This document shows positions 1 to 9,524 of a stretch of DNA of 62,601 nt, one piece after another. A program made the position numbers and the translations under genes. Numbering within the stretch: the first letter of the stretch is position 1; each line of letters starts with the position of its first letter. Source of the DNA: Aliidiomarina quisquiliarum (lineage in GTDB: Bacteria > Pseudomonadota > Gammaproteobacteria > Enterobacterales > Alteromonadaceae). The notes under the pieces are model-generated. The model had not been told where the DNA came from and did no database searches. It saw nothing but the letters and a program-made list of their open reading frames with translations. The stretch is taken from the NCBI RefSeq assembly GCF_023922585.1, contig NZ_JAMFTN010000051.1:1-62601 (forward strand). The letters run 5' to 3'.

Positions 1-88
1 CGGTGTCGTACCTATGCGTGTTGTTTATACGCCCACCCGTACGGCGGTGCCGTACCTACGCGTGTTGTTTATACGCCCACCCGTAGGT
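1..88. repeat. Two tandem copies of a 44-bp repeat
   Basis: Two directly adjacent 44-bp units (1-44 and 45-88) differ at only a few positions. Both contain CGTGTTGTTTATACGCCCAC. The second runs into a REP hairpin at 83-104. The array may extend to the left of the window, so the copy number is unknown. It lies beyond the 3' end of upp. Function is not recognised. Confidence 0.8.
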
Positions 89-104
89 CATGCATGGCAT
101 GACG
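83..104 (+). repeat. REP-type hairpin, GTAG class
   Basis: A GTAG head is followed by a perfect 7-bp stem (GTCATGC / GCATGAC) with an ATG loop. The same design recurs at 49423, 49505, 49632, 50158, 50287, 50806 and 54196 with different but self-complementary stems. A conserved GTAG at the foot of the hairpin is a known hallmark of REP elements mobilised by RAYT (TnpA_REP) proteins. No RAYT gene is seen in this window. Confidence 0.75.
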
Positions 105-139
105 AAGCATTGCCTGCCGCAACAACGCCGCCTTTTTTA

Positions 140-769
140 TTAACGGGTGCCGAATATTTTGTCGCCGGCGTCGCCGAGGCCGGGAATAATATATCCATTT
201 TTATCGAGATGCGAGTCGAGGGCGGCGGTGTATATTTCTACCTCGGGGTGCTCTTGGTGTACATTGGCCACGCCTTCAGGGGCAGCTACAAGTACCAGTA
301 CTTTAATTTGGGTACAGCCTCTTGCTTTTAACATATCTAGTGTTGCGTTCATGGTGCCACCTGTGGCCAGCATGGGGTCGATCACTAAGGCTATGCGCTC
401 TTCCATGTTGCCTGCAAACTTTTCGAAGTAGGCTACGGGTTGCAGGGTTTCTTCGTCACGGTACAGCCCTACTACGCTTACCCGAGCGCTAGGGATAAGC
501 GTAAGCACGCCGTCGAGCATACCAATACCAGCCCGAAGAATGGGTACAACGGTAATTTTTTTACCTTTCAAGGTTTTTACTTCAATAGTGCTATTGCTCC
601 AGCTTTTAATTTCTTTAGTAACCAACGGCATATTTTTGGTGGCTTCATAGGTAAGTAGGTTGCCAAGTTCATTGGCAAGTTCACGAAAGGCCTTGGTGCT
701 AATATCTGCCTCGCGCATAAGGCCTACTTTATGCTGAATAAGTGGGTGGTCGATGACGTGAAGAGCCAT
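140..769 (-). CDS. upp: Uracil phosphoribosyltransferase
   Basis: The product is a 209-residue cytosolic enzyme of pyrimidine salvage that makes UMP from uracil and PRPP. Length matches the family (about 208-209). The PRPP-binding loop is intact: [12 protein letters not shown] at about residues 129-140. The N-terminal [20 protein letters not shown] is typical of Upp. A -10 hexamer TATAAT lies about 35 bp upstream of the start on the minus strand (805-810). The gene is transcribed away from the AbgT-family transporter next to it. Identification is secure. Confidence 0.97.
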   Translation of the reverse strand: MALHVIDHPLIQHKVGLMREADISTKAFRELANELGNLLTYEATKNMPLVTKEIKSWSNSTIEVKTLKGKKITVVPILRAGIGMLDGVLTLIPSARVSVVGLYRDEETLQPVAYFEKFAGNMEERIALVIDPMLATGGTMNATLDMLKARGCTQIKVLVLVAAPEGVANVHQEHPEVEIYTAALDSHLDKNGYIIPGLGDAGDKIFGTR

Positions 770-804
770 GGTTTTCTCCGTTAGTAGTCGTATTGTCTTC
801 GCTC

Positions 805-832
805 ATTATAGCGCTGTGCTACCATGAGTCAC
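805..832 (-). promoter_or_regulatory. Probable upp promoter
   Basis: Reading the minus strand, GTGACT (827-832) is followed by a 16-bp spacer and a perfect TATAAT (805-810), about 35 bp upstream of the upp start codon. Predicted from sequence alone. The -35 match is moderate. Confidence 0.5.
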
Positions 833-913
833 TGCTTTCCTATAGAATGACGCGTTTCTTATATAACATCCAATACGTCATCAGTGCGTTTTAAGCCCGT
901 AGAGGAGAATGAC

Positions 914-2515
914 ATGTCTGCAGAAAAGCCGCAGCAACGCCCTAATATTGAACCACAACGTGGTTGGTTTACTCGTTTTTTAGACACGGTAGAGTGGTTA
1001 GGAAATTTATTGCCGCACCCTGTAACCTTGTTTGCAATTTTTGCCCTTACGGTTGTGTTGGCAAGTGGCTTGGCGGGTTACTTCAACGTAAACGTGCTTG
1101 ATCCACGGCCAGGCTCTTTAGGCGAAGAAATTTATGTAAATAGCCTGCTAAGTGGTGATGGTTTACGCTGGATGGTGTCGAACCTGGTGAAAAACTTTAC
1201 CGGTTTCCCTCCTTTGGGTGTGGTGCTGGTAGCTATTTTGGGTGTAGGTATTGCCGAGCGTAGTGGCCTGCTTGAAGCCATGATGCGCGGTATGGTAATG
1301 AATGCTTCGCCTCGCATGGTTACGGTAACCATTGTGTTTGCTGGTGTTATTTCCAATACAGCTTCTGAATTAGGCTATGTGGTGCTTATACCATTAGCTG
1401 CACTTATTTTTCATTCTTTAGGGCGACACCCACTAGCAGGGCTTGCGGCGGCTTTTGCGGGGGTTTCTGCTGGTTATAGTGCAAACCTATTCATAGGTAC
1501 AGTAGACCCATTGCTAGCCGGCTTTACCACCTCTGCGGCGCAAATAATTGACCCAGACTACGTTGTTGGCCCAGAAATGAATTGGTACTTCATGTTTGTG
1601 AGTACATTCTTAATTGCAGCCATGGGGGCGTTCATAACAGAAAAAATTGTCGAGCCTAAACTGGGTAAATATAACCCCGACGATATGGACCCCGATGCAG
1701 ATCTCGACAGCGACGTGTCGATGGATAAGCTAACCAAAGTAGAGCGTAAAGGCTTAATTATGGCGGGCTTAACCTTCGTGGCGTTGTTAGCTGTGCTAGC
1801 TATTACCATAGTGCCTGAAGGTGGCGTACTGCGTAACCAAGAAACCGGTGGTATTGCCCGCTCACCTTTCTTGAATGGTATTGTGGTATTTATTTTTATT
1901 ACCTTTGCTATTCCAGGCTTTGTGTATGGCTTTGTTACCAAAACCATGACCAACGACCGCGACGTTATTAACGCTATGGCAGCCAGCATGAGTTCAATGG
2001 GGCTGTATATTGTGCTGGTATTCTTTGCTGCACAGTTTGTGGCATTTTTCGATTGGACTAACTTCGGCACCATTTTGGCAGTAAATGGAGCGAACTTTTT
2101 GCAGTTCATTAACCTAACTGGGCCTGAAGTGTTCGTGTTCTTTATTTTAATGTGTGGCTTCGTTAACCTAATGCTGGGCTCGGCGTCGGCGCAATGGGCG
2201 GTTACAGCACCCATTTTTGTACCCATGCTGATGCTGGTTGGCTATTCGCCAGAATTAATTCAAGCGGCCTACCGAATTGGCGACTCGGTAACCAATATTA
2301 TTACACCAATGATGAGTTACTTTGGTTTAATACTAGCCGTTGCTGCGCGCTACCAAAAGAACTTAGGTATTGGCACCTTGATTGCAATTATGCTGCCCTA
2401 CAGCATGGTATTTATGGTGGGCTGGACCCTGTTGTTCTATGTGTTTGTGTTTGTATTAGGTTTACCCGTAGGGCCTGGTGCGGAAACTTATTATAGTTTG
2501 CCGCCTGCACCATAG
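914..2515 (+). CDS. AbgT-family transporter
   Basis: A polytopic inner-membrane protein of 533 residues in the AbgT family. E. coli AbgT imports p-aminobenzoyl-glutamate, while MtrF and YdaH act in sulfonamide efflux. The start at 914 is preferred to an in-frame ATG at 884 because AGAGGAG lies 7 bp before it. The N-terminus MSAEKPQQR leads into an amphipathic segment and then many hydrophobic helices. Conserved stretches include PLGVVLVAILGVGIAERSGL and a C-terminal run ending GDSVTNIITPMMSYFGLIL. Charged cytosolic loop residues (DDMDPDADLDSD) sit near the middle. It stands alone between upp and a periplasmic binding protein and ends in a strong terminator. Exact substrate unknown. Confidence 0.9.
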   Translation: MSAEKPQQRPNIEPQRGWFTRFLDTVEWLGNLLPHPVTLFAIFALTVVLASGLAGYFNVNVLDPRPGSLGEEIYVNSLLSGDGLRWMVSNLVKNFTGFPPLGVVLVAILGVGIAERSGLLEAMMRGMVMNASPRMVTVTIVFAGVISNTASELGYVVLIPLAALIFHSLGRHPLAGLAAAFAGVSAGYSANLFIGTVDPLLAGFTTSAAQIIDPDYVVGPEMNWYFMFVSTFLIAAMGAFITEKIVEPKLGKYNPDDMDPDADLDSDVSMDKLTKVERKGLIMAGLTFVALLAVLAITIVPEGGVLRNQETGGIARSPFLNGIVVFIFITFAIPGFVYGFVTKTMTNDRDVINAMAASMSSMGLYIVLVFFAAQFVAFFDWTNFGTILAVNGANFLQFINLTGPEVFVFFILMCGFVNLMLGSASAQWAVTAPIFVPMLMLVGYSPELIQAAYRIGDSVTNIITPMMSYFGLILAVAARYQKNLGIGTLIAIMLPYSMVFMVGWTLLFYVFVFVLGLPVGPGAETYYSLPPAP

Positions 2516-2540
2516 GCTTTACTTGCACCGCATGCATAAA

Positions 2541-2568
2541 AAAGGCAGTATTTAACTGCCTTTTTTTT
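2541..2568 (+). terminator. Rho-independent terminator of the AbgT-family gene
   Basis: A 9-bp perfect stem (AAAGGCAGT / ACTGCCTTT) with a 5-nt loop is followed by a run of T, 25 bp after the transporter stop codon. Confidence 0.9.
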
Positions 2569-2598
2569 GCCTAGCTTATAAGAGCTCAAGGGGGACCG

Positions 2599-3402
2599 TT
2601 GCGACTCAGTTTATTTTTGTGCCTTGCTGTCTTGCTCACACCATCGGTTGCTTATACTTTTGCAGCACAGCCGGTATACGTAGCTGTTTACGAATTTCCA
2701 CCTTATTACTCGTCGCGCAGTTCGGTACATATTACCGGTAAGCTCGTTGAGGTATTAAATAAACAGCAAAATGACTATCAGTTTATTCTACGCGAAGTGC
2801 GGCCGGCAGAGCGCTATGGGGCAATAGCTGCAGGTGGTTGCTGCGACGTGATATTTTTCGAGTCGGAATTATGGGGCTGGCAAGAGTCGAACGATTACCA
2901 TTGGGGTAGAGGTTTAACAGCCAGTGCAGAGCGGTTTTATGTTATGCGCGAAGCACTTGCAGCGGGCAAAGTTAATTTTGATCTTTTAGCAGCAAACCGC
3001 ATTGGTGGCGTGCATGGTTATAACTATAACTTTGTCGATAACGTTACCAACGCTGAAGTGTTGGAAGAGCGGTTTAAAGTTTATACCGCCGATAGCCCCA
3101 TGTCGGTATTGCATATGTTGGTGGGGAACCGTGTTGATATAGGAATTCTTAATGACGACTTTGTTGCTTGGGTGCGGCATTTAGAGTTTCCGGCCGTCGA
3201 CGCCATTGTGGGCTCTGAATTTGTTGACCAGTTTTTTGTTACTCGGGTGGTGGTGAATGCGCAAGGGAAGTTGCCAGCCAGCTTCATTAACAACCAGCTG
3301 CAAGAATTAACAGAAAATGGCGGCTTAGAAGCAATTTTGAGTCAATTTGGCATTGCTAGCCTAATTTATAAAGGCACTAGCACCGAAGCAAGTGCTAACT
3401 AG
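2599..3402 (+). CDS. Periplasmic solute-binding protein, family 3-like
   Basis: 267 residues starting with TTG, chosen because AAGGGGG lies just upstream and a clear signal peptide follows (MRLSLFLCLAVLLTPSVAYTF, cleavage near AAQ). The mature part resembles amino-acid-type periplasmic binding proteins: YVAVYEFPPYYS near the start, a GKLVEVLNK segment, and AAGGCCDVIFFESELWG. No permease or ATPase neighbours exist, so a stand-alone or sensory role is possible. Its stop codon overlaps that of convergent glsB: both share CTAG at 3399-3402. Ligand unknown. Confidence 0.7.
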   Translation: MRLSLFLCLAVLLTPSVAYTFAAQPVYVAVYEFPPYYSSRSSVHITGKLVEVLNKQQNDYQFILREVRPAERYGAIAAGGCCDVIFFESELWGWQESNDYHWGRGLTASAERFYVMREALAAGKVNFDLLAANRIGGVHGYNYNFVDNVTNAEVLEERFKVYTADSPMSVLHMLVGNRVDIGILNDDFVAWVRHLEFPAVDAIVGSEFVDQFFVTRVVVNAQGKLPASFINNQLQELTENGGLEAILSQFGIASLIYKGTSTEASAN

Positions 3403-4340
3403 CTATACACCGACAAGCCAAGCTCTTCTGCCACTTGGCGGATCATAAACATACCGCGATAGCTGTTGCCATAACTATTTAGCTTAGGGCTCCAAGCACA
3501 AATCACACCATAGTCGGGCACCACGGCCACTAAACCGCCGCCCACCCCGCCTTTTGCTGGTAAACCAACGGTAAAGGCAAATTCACCCGATTGATCATAC
3601 ATGCCGCTGGTCGACATCATGGCGTTAATGCGCCGAGTTGACCGTGGATCGCAAATAACTTCACCGGTACCTGGCTGCACGCCACGATTAGCTAAAAAGC
3701 CAAGGGAACGAGCAAGATCTACACAGCTCATGCTAATAGCACATTGGTAGAAGTAATGATCGAGCACATCAACTACGTTGGCTTCAATATTATTAAAGCT
3801 TTTCATTAAATACGCTAAAGCCGCATTGCGGGCACCGTGTTCGCGCTCCGACTCCCACACCACTTCATCGACAAAAATAATGGGGTTTTGCGCCAAGTTA
3901 CGAATGAATTGGGTTAAGGCGGCGCGGCTAGACGAATAATGGCTTACCAAGGTGTCGGCTACCACAATTGCACCAGCATTAATAAAGGGGTTGCGTGGAA
4001 TGCCGTGTTCCCATTCTAATTGCACAATAGAATTAAAGGCATGGCCCGAAGGCTCCATGCGCACACGGTTCCACAATTGGTCACCCACCCGCTCCATGGC
4101 AAGAGTTAAACCAAATATTTTAGAAATACTTTGAATTGAAAAAGGTATTTGGGCGTCGCCGGCAATATGTACTTTGCCGTCTAGTTCGGCCACAGCAATG
4201 CCCAAATGGTTCGGGTCAACCTTGGCTAGGGCCGGTATATAATTAGCCACAGCGCCTTCATTGGGCAAGGCCTGGGTGCGCTGCAGTATTTCTTGCAACA
4301 GTTCGGCCGTATGTTTCGGGCGCTGAGGTATACCTTCCAT
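3399..4340 (-). CDS. glsB: Glutaminase
   Basis: Deaminates L-glutamine to glutamate and ammonia in the cytosol. The 313-residue product matches the serine-dependent beta-lactamase-fold glutaminases (about 308 aa). The catalytic Ser-x-x-Lys is the SISK at residues 71-74 within FSIQSISKIF. FINAGAIVVAD and MSTSGMYDQSGEFAF are further family signatures. It starts only 3 bp after the uvrA stop on the same strand, so it is probably co-transcribed with uvrA. Either glsA or glsB could be used as the symbol; I choose glsB for resemblance to the E. coli YneH type. Confidence 0.93.
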   Translation of the reverse strand: MEGIPQRPKHTAELLQEILQRTQALPNEGAVANYIPALAKVDPNHLGIAVAELDGKVHIAGDAQIPFSIQSISKIFGLTLAMERVGDQLWNRVRMEPSGHAFNSIVQLEWEHGIPRNPFINAGAIVVADTLVSHYSSSRAALTQFIRNLAQNPIIFVDEVVWESEREHGARNAALAYLMKSFNNIEANVVDVLDHYFYQCAISMSCVDLARSLGFLANRGVQPGTGEVICDPRSTRRINAMMSTSGMYDQSGEFAFTVGLPAKGGVGGGLVAVVPDYGVICAWSPKLNSYGNSYRGMFMIRQVAEELGLSVYS

Positions 4341-4343
4341 TGT

Positions 4344-7175
4344 TTAACGCTGCTCCAACAAAGGTTTTAAAAATTTAGCCGTGTACGAACCCGCGTGCTC
4401 GCTCACATGCTCTGGAGTACCTTCTACTAGAATTTCACCGCCACCGCTACCTCCTTCTGGGCCTAAGTCTATAATCCAGTCGGCGGTTTTTATTACGTCG
4501 AGGTTATGTTCAATAATTACAATGGTATTGCCGTGGTCACGTAAGCGGTGCAATACCGCCAATAACTGCTTAATGTCGTGAAAATGTAAACCAGTGGTAG
4601 GCTCGTCTAAAATATATAAGGTTTTACCCGTGTCGCGTTTAGAAAGCTCACGGGCTAGTTTAACTCGCTGTGCTTCACCACCCGACAAGGTGGTTGCCGA
4701 CTGGCCCAACCGAATATAGGAAAGGCCTACGTCCATAAGGGTTTGCAACTTACGGGCAATGGCAGGCACGGCATCGAAAAATTCACGGGCGTCTTCTACG
4801 GTTAGCTCTAATACTTGATCAATGCTTTTGTTTTTATACAACACTTCTAAGGTTTCACGGTTGTAACGTTTGCCTTTACAAATGTCGCAGGGCACATACA
4901 CGTCGGGTAAAAAGTGCATTTCTACTTTTATCATGCCGTCGCCTTGGCACGCTTCACAGCGCCCGCCCTTTACGTTAAAGCTAAAGCGGCCAGGTTTGTA
5001 ACCTCGCGCGCGCGACTCGGGAACAGCGGCAAACAGTTCTCGAATAGGGGTAAAAATTCCCGTATAGGTAGCAGGGTTCGAGCGTGGTGTGCGGCCAATA
5101 GGGCTTTGATCAATATCTACTACTTTGTCTAAAAACTCTAAACCACGAATAGCTTTGTAAGGCGCTACTTTGTCGTGGGTGGCATGGTTTAGTTCTATTT
5201 GCGCTAAGGGCCACAAGGTGTCGTTAATTAAAGTAGACTTGCCCGAGCCAGAAACACCAGTTACACAGGTCATTAAACCAGTTGGTATGCGCAAGTTTAC
5301 TTGTTTTAAGTTGTTACCACTGGCGCCGTCTATTTCTACCCAGTTGAGACCAGGGGCGTGGCGCTGTGCAGGAATGGCAATGCTTTTCTTACCCGACAAG
5401 TAGTCGCCAGTAAGCGAGCCTTCAGTAGCAATAATGTCGGCCATGGTGCCTTCAGCCACAATTTCACCGCCGTGCACACCAGCGCCAGGGCCAATATCAA
5501 TTACGTGGTCGGCAGCACGAATGGCGTCTTCGTCGTGTTCAACCACCAGCACTGTATTACCTAAATCGCGTAGGTGTATTAAGGTTTCAAGCAGGCGCGC
5601 ATTGTCGCGTTGGTGCAAGCCTATGGAAGGCTCGTCGAGTACGTACATAACCCCAACTAGGCCAGCGCCAATTTGGCTGGCTAAGCGAATACGCTGGGCT
5701 TCACCACCTGATAAGGTTTCAGCACTGCGGTTTAAAGTTAAATAATTTAGCCCCACGTTTACTAAAAAAGTAAGGCGGTCGTTAATTTCTTTTAGTATTT
5801 TTTCAGCAATTTGCGCCCGCTGACCTTCCAGCTTAATGTTTTGGAAAAACGCTAACGCGTCGCCAATTGAACGTTCAACCACAGCAGGTAAGGTCGTGTC
5901 GGCCACAAATACGTTACGCGACTCTTGGCGTAAGCGCGTGCCTGCACAGCCACGGCATGGCTGGGTAGCTAAGTACTTCGACAATTCGTCGCGTACCGCT
6001 GTAGAGTCGGTTTCGCGGTAACGGCGTTGCATGTTCGGTAAAATACCTTCAAAGGCATGGTTACGTATAACCGTGTCGCCGCGGTCGTTCACGTAAGCAA
6101 ATTTAATTTCTTCCGTGCCACTACCGTTTAAAATCTTGTCGGTTATGTCGTCGTCAAGCTGTTTAAAAGGAATGTTTAAATCGAAGTTGTAGTGTTTGGC
6201 TAACGACAGCAACATTTGGTAATAGTAAAAATTACGCTTGTCCCAGCCACGAATAGCGCCACCGGTTAAGCTTAATTCGTTATTGGTAACTACTTTAGCG
6301 GCATCAAAGTATTGCTCTACGCCTAAGCCGTCACAGGTTTGGCAGGCACCCGCTGGGTTATTAAAAGAAAACATGCGCGGCTCAAGCTCTTGCATGCTAA
6401 AGCCACAATGGGGGCAGGCAAAATTAGCCGAAAATAGCAGGGTGCTAAAGCTGCTTTCGTCGTCCATGGGGGCCACCATGGTAATGCCACCACTTAGTTC
6501 AAGTGCCGTTTCAAATGACTCGGCTAAACGTTGTTGAATGTCTGGGCGTACTTTCAAGCGGTCGACTACCACTTCAATGTCATGCTTTTTATGTAGTTCT
6601 AACGCTGGTGGGTCATTTAAGTCGCACACGTTACCGTCGATACGGGCGCGTAAAAAGCCTTTCGCCGCCAGGGTTTCAAGGGTTTTTTGGTGTTCACCTT
6701 TACGGCCTTGTACCACAGGGGCCAGCAGCATAATTTTACTGCCTTCGGGCAAAGCCAATACTTGGTCAACCATTTGGCTAATGGTTTGTGCGGCCAAAGC
6801 CACATGGTGAGTAGGGCAACGTGGTTCGCCTACGCGGGCAAACATAAGCCGTAGGTAGTCGTAAATTTCAGTAATGGTACCCACTGTTGAGCGTGGGTTG
6901 TGCGAAGTCGACTTCTGTTCAATAGAAATAGCCGGCGACAAACCTTCAATGCTGTCAACGTCGGGCTTTTCCATTAGGCTTAAAAATTGCCGCGCATAAG
7001 CAGAAAGCGACTCAACATAGCGGCGTTGACCTTCTGCGTATAAGGTGTCAAAGGCAAGCGACGACTTACCTGAACCCGACAAGCCGGTAATTACCACAAG
7101 TTTGTCGCGTGGAATTTCAAGGCTAATGTTTTTTAGGTTGTGGGTGCGAGCACCGCGTACATCTATTGTCTTCAT
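4344..7175 (-). CDS. uvrA: Excinuclease ABC subunit A
   Basis: DNA-damage recognition ATPase of nucleotide excision repair, 943 residues (typical about 940). Two ABC ATPase cores are visible: Walker [10 protein letters not shown] near residue 31 and GVSGSGKST in the second half. Signature motifs [12 protein letters not shown] and [12 protein letters not shown] are each followed by a Walker B ending LDEP. Zinc-module cysteines are present ([18 protein letters not shown]). It is the first gene of a uvrA-glsB pair and is divergent from the YajR-like transporter. I found no LexA box (CTGT-N8-ACAG) in the 143-bp divergent region. Confidence 0.98.
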   Translation of the reverse strand: MKTIDVRGARTHNLKNISLEIPRDKLVVITGLSGSGKSSLAFDTLYAEGQRRYVESLSAYARQFLSLMEKPDVDSIEGLSPAISIEQKSTSHNPRSTVGTITEIYDYLRLMFARVGEPRCPTHHVALAAQTISQMVDQVLALPEGSKIMLLAPVVQGRKGEHQKTLETLAAKGFLRARIDGNVCDLNDPPALELHKKHDIEVVVDRLKVRPDIQQRLAESFETALELSGGITMVAPMDDESSFSTLLFSANFACPHCGFSMQELEPRMFSFNNPAGACQTCDGLGVEQYFDAAKVVTNNELSLTGGAIRGWDKRNFYYYQMLLSLAKHYNFDLNIPFKQLDDDITDKILNGSGTEEIKFAYVNDRGDTVIRNHAFEGILPNMQRRYRETDSTAVRDELSKYLATQPCRGCAGTRLRQESRNVFVADTTLPAVVERSIGDALAFFQNIKLEGQRAQIAEKILKEINDRLTFLVNVGLNYLTLNRSAETLSGGEAQRIRLASQIGAGLVGVMYVLDEPSIGLHQRDNARLLETLIHLRDLGNTVLVVEHDEDAIRAADHVIDIGPGAGVHGGEIVAEGTMADIIATEGSLTGDYLSGKKSIAIPAQRHAPGLNWVEIDGASGNNLKQVNLRIPTGLMTCVTGVSGSGKSTLINDTLWPLAQIELNHATHDKVAPYKAIRGLEFLDKVVDIDQSPIGRTPRSNPATYTGIFTPIRELFAAVPESRARGYKPGRFSFNVKGGRCEACQGDGMIKVEMHFLPDVYVPCDICKGKRYNRETLEVLYKNKSIDQVLELTVEDAREFFDAVPAIARKLQTLMDVGLSYIRLGQSATTLSGGEAQRVKLARELSKRDTGKTLYILDEPTTGLHFHDIKQLLAVLHRLRDHGNTIVIIEHNLDVIKTADWIIDLGPEGGSGGGEILVEGTPEHVSEHAGSYTAKFLKPLLEQR

Positions 7176-7256
7176 GGCGTCCTTATTACAACTGGCGCGA
7201 AAAATGATCGGGTATTATCGCATAAAAAACAGCGAACCACGAAGTGTTGGTTCAGC

Positions 7257-7285
7257 TTACGAGTTACAGCAATTTCTGTTAGAAT
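7257..7285 (+). promoter_or_regulatory. Candidate promoter of the MFS gene
   Basis: TTACGA (7257-7262), a 17-bp spacer and TAGAAT (7280-7285) lie 33 bp upstream of the start at 7319. It may also drive ssb, which begins 18 bp after the MFS gene. Prediction from hexamer similarity only. Confidence 0.4.
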
Positions 7286-7318
7286 AGCGGCCTTTCATAG
7301 AATCTAATTTTTGGGCTT

Positions 7319-8689
7319 ATGCAGTCGTCAAAATTAAATAACACAGAAAAAAAATCAGCCTCCGCATTAGCCGCTATATTTGGCTTACGTATGTTGGGGC
7401 TGTTTTTGATCATGCCCGTGTTAGCTATTTATGGTCAAAGCTACCCCGACTACACTCCCATGCTGGTTGGTTTAGCCATTGGTGCTTATGGTTTAACCCA
7501 AGCGTTGTTGCAAATACCCATGGGCATGCTGTCCGACCGCTGGGGCCGCAAGCCTATTATTCTTGGTGGTTTAGCTATTTTTGCCATTGGTAGTGTGGTG
7601 GCCGCTATGGCCGACACCTTGGCCTGGGTAGTTGTTGGCCGAGTGATACAAGGGGCTGGTGCTATTGCAGGAGCAGTATTGGCGTTAGCCGCCGACAGTG
7701 CCCGAGTAGACCAACGACCCAAGGTTATGGCCATTATAGGCATGGGTATTGGCTTAAGTTTTGTTTTGGCCTTAGTAATTGCGCCTGTGCTAGGTGCGGT
7801 GGTGGGTATTTCAGGGTTGTTTTGGCTTACGGCCATTTTAACCGCTGCTTCTATGGTTGCGGTGGTTACTATTTTACCAGTACCACAACAGCGCGTGCCG
7901 GCGCGCGATATTTTGCCCGTACCAGAAGAAATGAAGCGTTTGTTTAAAAACCTACAACTGCAGCGGCTTAATGTTGGTGTATTGGTGCTGCATTTAGTAC
8001 TTACCGCTTGGTTTGTTACCCTGCCCAGCCAGTTAGTGGCGGCAGGTTTAAGTGCCGAAAATCATAGTTGGTTGTATTTACCCACTTTATTACTTTCATT
8101 TACGGTTATGGTGCCCCTTATGCTGTGGGCCATACGTAAAGACAAAATATTAACAGGGCTGCGTTTTGCCATTGTATTACTGGCCGTGGGTATACTGGTT
8201 ATAGCGGTATTTTCTCAGCAATTAACTGCACTTATTTTTGCCGTATGGTTGTTTTTTATTGGCTTTAATTACCTTGAAGCAAACTTGCCGTCGTTACTCA
8301 GCCAGCACGCACCCGCTGGAAACAAAGGCTCTGCGAGTGGAATTTATACCACCTTCCAGTTTACCGGAGCGTTTTTAGGCGGCACTTTAGGGGGCATTAT
8401 TGCCCAACTCTGGGGTGCACAAGCGGTTATGTTTTTCTGTGTGGGGCTGCTAGTATGTTGGTTACTGTTCACCATCGGTATGCAAAAGGTTGATAGCACC
8501 AGCCGGGTAACACTACAGTTAGGGCAAATTAGCGTGGCACAAGCGGGTGAGTTGGCAACAATACTTACCCAGCAGCCGGGTATTGAAGAAGCGGTGGTTA
8601 TTGCCGAAGAGCGCGCCGTTTATTTGAAAGTAAACAAAGAAAGCTATGAGTCAGCTGCAGTGGCGGCGCTTGTGGCTGAGTATGAATAA
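7319..8689 (+). CDS. MFS transporter, YajR-like
   Basis: A 456-residue inner-membrane protein of the major facilitator superfamily with about 12 hydrophobic helices. MFS motif A is visible as GMLSDRWGRKPII near residue 70. The soluble tail after residue about 395 (AQAGELATILTQQPGIEEAVVIAEERAVYLKV, split here as one continuous tail) resembles the ferredoxin-like YAM domain of E. coli YajR, and total length matches YajR (about 454). The uvrA / MFS / ssb order is common in gammaproteobacteria. Substrate unknown; drug or proton-coupled efflux is the family expectation. Confidence 0.85.
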   Translation: MQSSKLNNTEKKSASALAAIFGLRMLGLFLIMPVLAIYGQSYPDYTPMLVGLAIGAYGLTQALLQIPMGMLSDRWGRKPIILGGLAIFAIGSVVAAMADTLAWVVVGRVIQGAGAIAGAVLALAADSARVDQRPKVMAIIGMGIGLSFVLALVIAPVLGAVVGISGLFWLTAILTAASMVAVVTILPVPQQRVPARDILPVPEEMKRLFKNLQLQRLNVGVLVLHLVLTAWFVTLPSQLVAAGLSAENHSWLYLPTLLLSFTVMVPLMLWAIRKDKILTGLRFAIVLLAVGILVIAVFSQQLTALIFAVWLFFIGFNYLEANLPSLLSQHAPAGNKGSASGIYTTFQFTGAFLGGTLGGIIAQLWGAQAVMFFCVGLLVCWLLFTIGMQKVDSTSRVTLQLGQISVAQAGELATILTQQPGIEEAVVIAEERAVYLKVNKESYESAAVAALVAEYE

Positions 8690-8707
8690 AGACAACAGGA
8701 GAGAACC

Positions 8708-9307
8708 ATGTCGCGCGGAATAAATAAAGTTATATTAATTGGTAATTTAGGGGCCGACCCTGAAGTGCGTTACACCCAAAATAGTACCGCCATTGCCAAT
8801 TTAAGCATTGCTACTAGCGAGTCTTGGAAAGACAAACAAACCGGCGAGCAGCGCGAGCAAACAGAGTGGCACCGAGTAGTATGTTATCGCCGCTTAGCAG
8901 AAATTGCAGGTGAATACTTGAAGAAAGGCTCTAAAGTTTATGTTGAAGGCAAGCTGCAAACGAGAAAATGGCAAGGCCAAGACGGCGTTGATCGTTACAC
9001 CACAGAAATAGTGTGTAATGAAATGCAAATGCTTGATAGCCGCGGTGGCGGTGGTGGCTATGGTGGTGGTCAGCAGCAGTCTGCTGCTCAAGGTGGTTAC
9101 GGCGGCGGCCAAGGCCAACAGCAGCAAGGCGGTTACGGCCAGCCAGCGCCACAGGCACAACCAGCCCAACAGGGTGGTTACGGCCAGCCGGCACCACAAC
9201 AAGGTGGTGGTTACGGTGGTCAAGGCCAAGCAGCTCCGCAACAGCCTGCTCCAGCGCCGCAGCCAATGGCCCCAGACTCAGACTTTGACGACGACATTCC
9301 GTTTTGA
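8708..9307 (+). CDS. ssb: Single-stranded DNA-binding protein
   Basis: Binds single-stranded DNA in replication, repair and recombination. 199 residues. An N-terminal OB fold of about 110 residues begins [23 protein letters not shown] Gly/Gln/Pro-rich disordered linker follows (about 113-185). The acidic tip DFDDDIPF is the docking site for partner proteins. The Shine-Dalgarno CAGGAGAG sits 5-10 bp before the start. The gene follows the YajR-like gene closely. The genomic island begins about 200 bp downstream. Confidence 0.98.
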   Translation: MSRGINKVILIGNLGADPEVRYTQNSTAIANLSIATSESWKDKQTGEQREQTEWHRVVCYRRLAEIAGEYLKKGSKVYVEGKLQTRKWQGQDGVDRYTTEIVCNEMQMLDSRGGGGGYGGGQQQSAAQGGYGGGQGQQQQGGYGQPAPQAQPAQQGGYGQPAPQQGGGYGGQGQAAPQQPAPAPQPMAPDSDFDDDIPF

Positions 9308-9388
9308 ATGATATAGAACTATAAGTGTTAAGAACTTAGTTTATTTAAACTCCTAATAATACTGTTTTATAAAAACATTTTTGAAATC

Positions 9389-9432
9389 GATGCCCTTTAT
9401 GTGTGTAAACATGTAAGGGGCTTTTTTTATTT
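9389..9432 (+). terminator. Probable ssb terminator
   Basis: An imperfect long hairpin (GCCCTTTATGTG paired with CATGTAAGGGGC) is followed by seven or more T residues about 110 bp after ssb. The left edge of the genomic island lies close by, so the hairpin could belong to either side of the junction. Confidence 0.6.
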
Positions 9433-9524
9433 GACTTTCGGCTGCATCGATATAAAATCGTATAAAGTAAAATATGTAAAGATAGGGTTTTGTCTAGTAT
9501 TACTTTGTAAACAAGGGCGGCACG

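Noticed and set aside
2599-3402. Whether the periplasmic binding protein is part of an ABC importer operon.
   Set aside because: Neighbours are a terminator-ended AbgT-family transporter and convergent glsB; no permease or ATPase is adjacent.
7176-7318. LexA (SOS) box between uvrA and the MFS gene.
   Set aside because: No CTGT-N8-ACAG arrangement; the only nearby ACAG and CTGT are in the reverse order.
8894-9311. Several long open frames on both strands across the ssb linker.
   Set aside because: They are low-complexity shadows of the Gly/Gln-rich ssb region and lack start signals.
9508-9517. TAAACAAGGG near the first recombinase is an inverted match to CCCTTGTTTA at 28272-28281, as if terminal inverted repeats of the island.
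   Set aside because: The left copy overlaps the Shine-Dalgarno of the recombinase gene, so it is unlikely to be an element end; a 10-bp match in these search spaces could be chance.
9308-9524. Possible attL direct repeat shared with 28001-28565.
   Set aside because: By eye I found only short AT-rich matches; none was long enough to call an attachment site.
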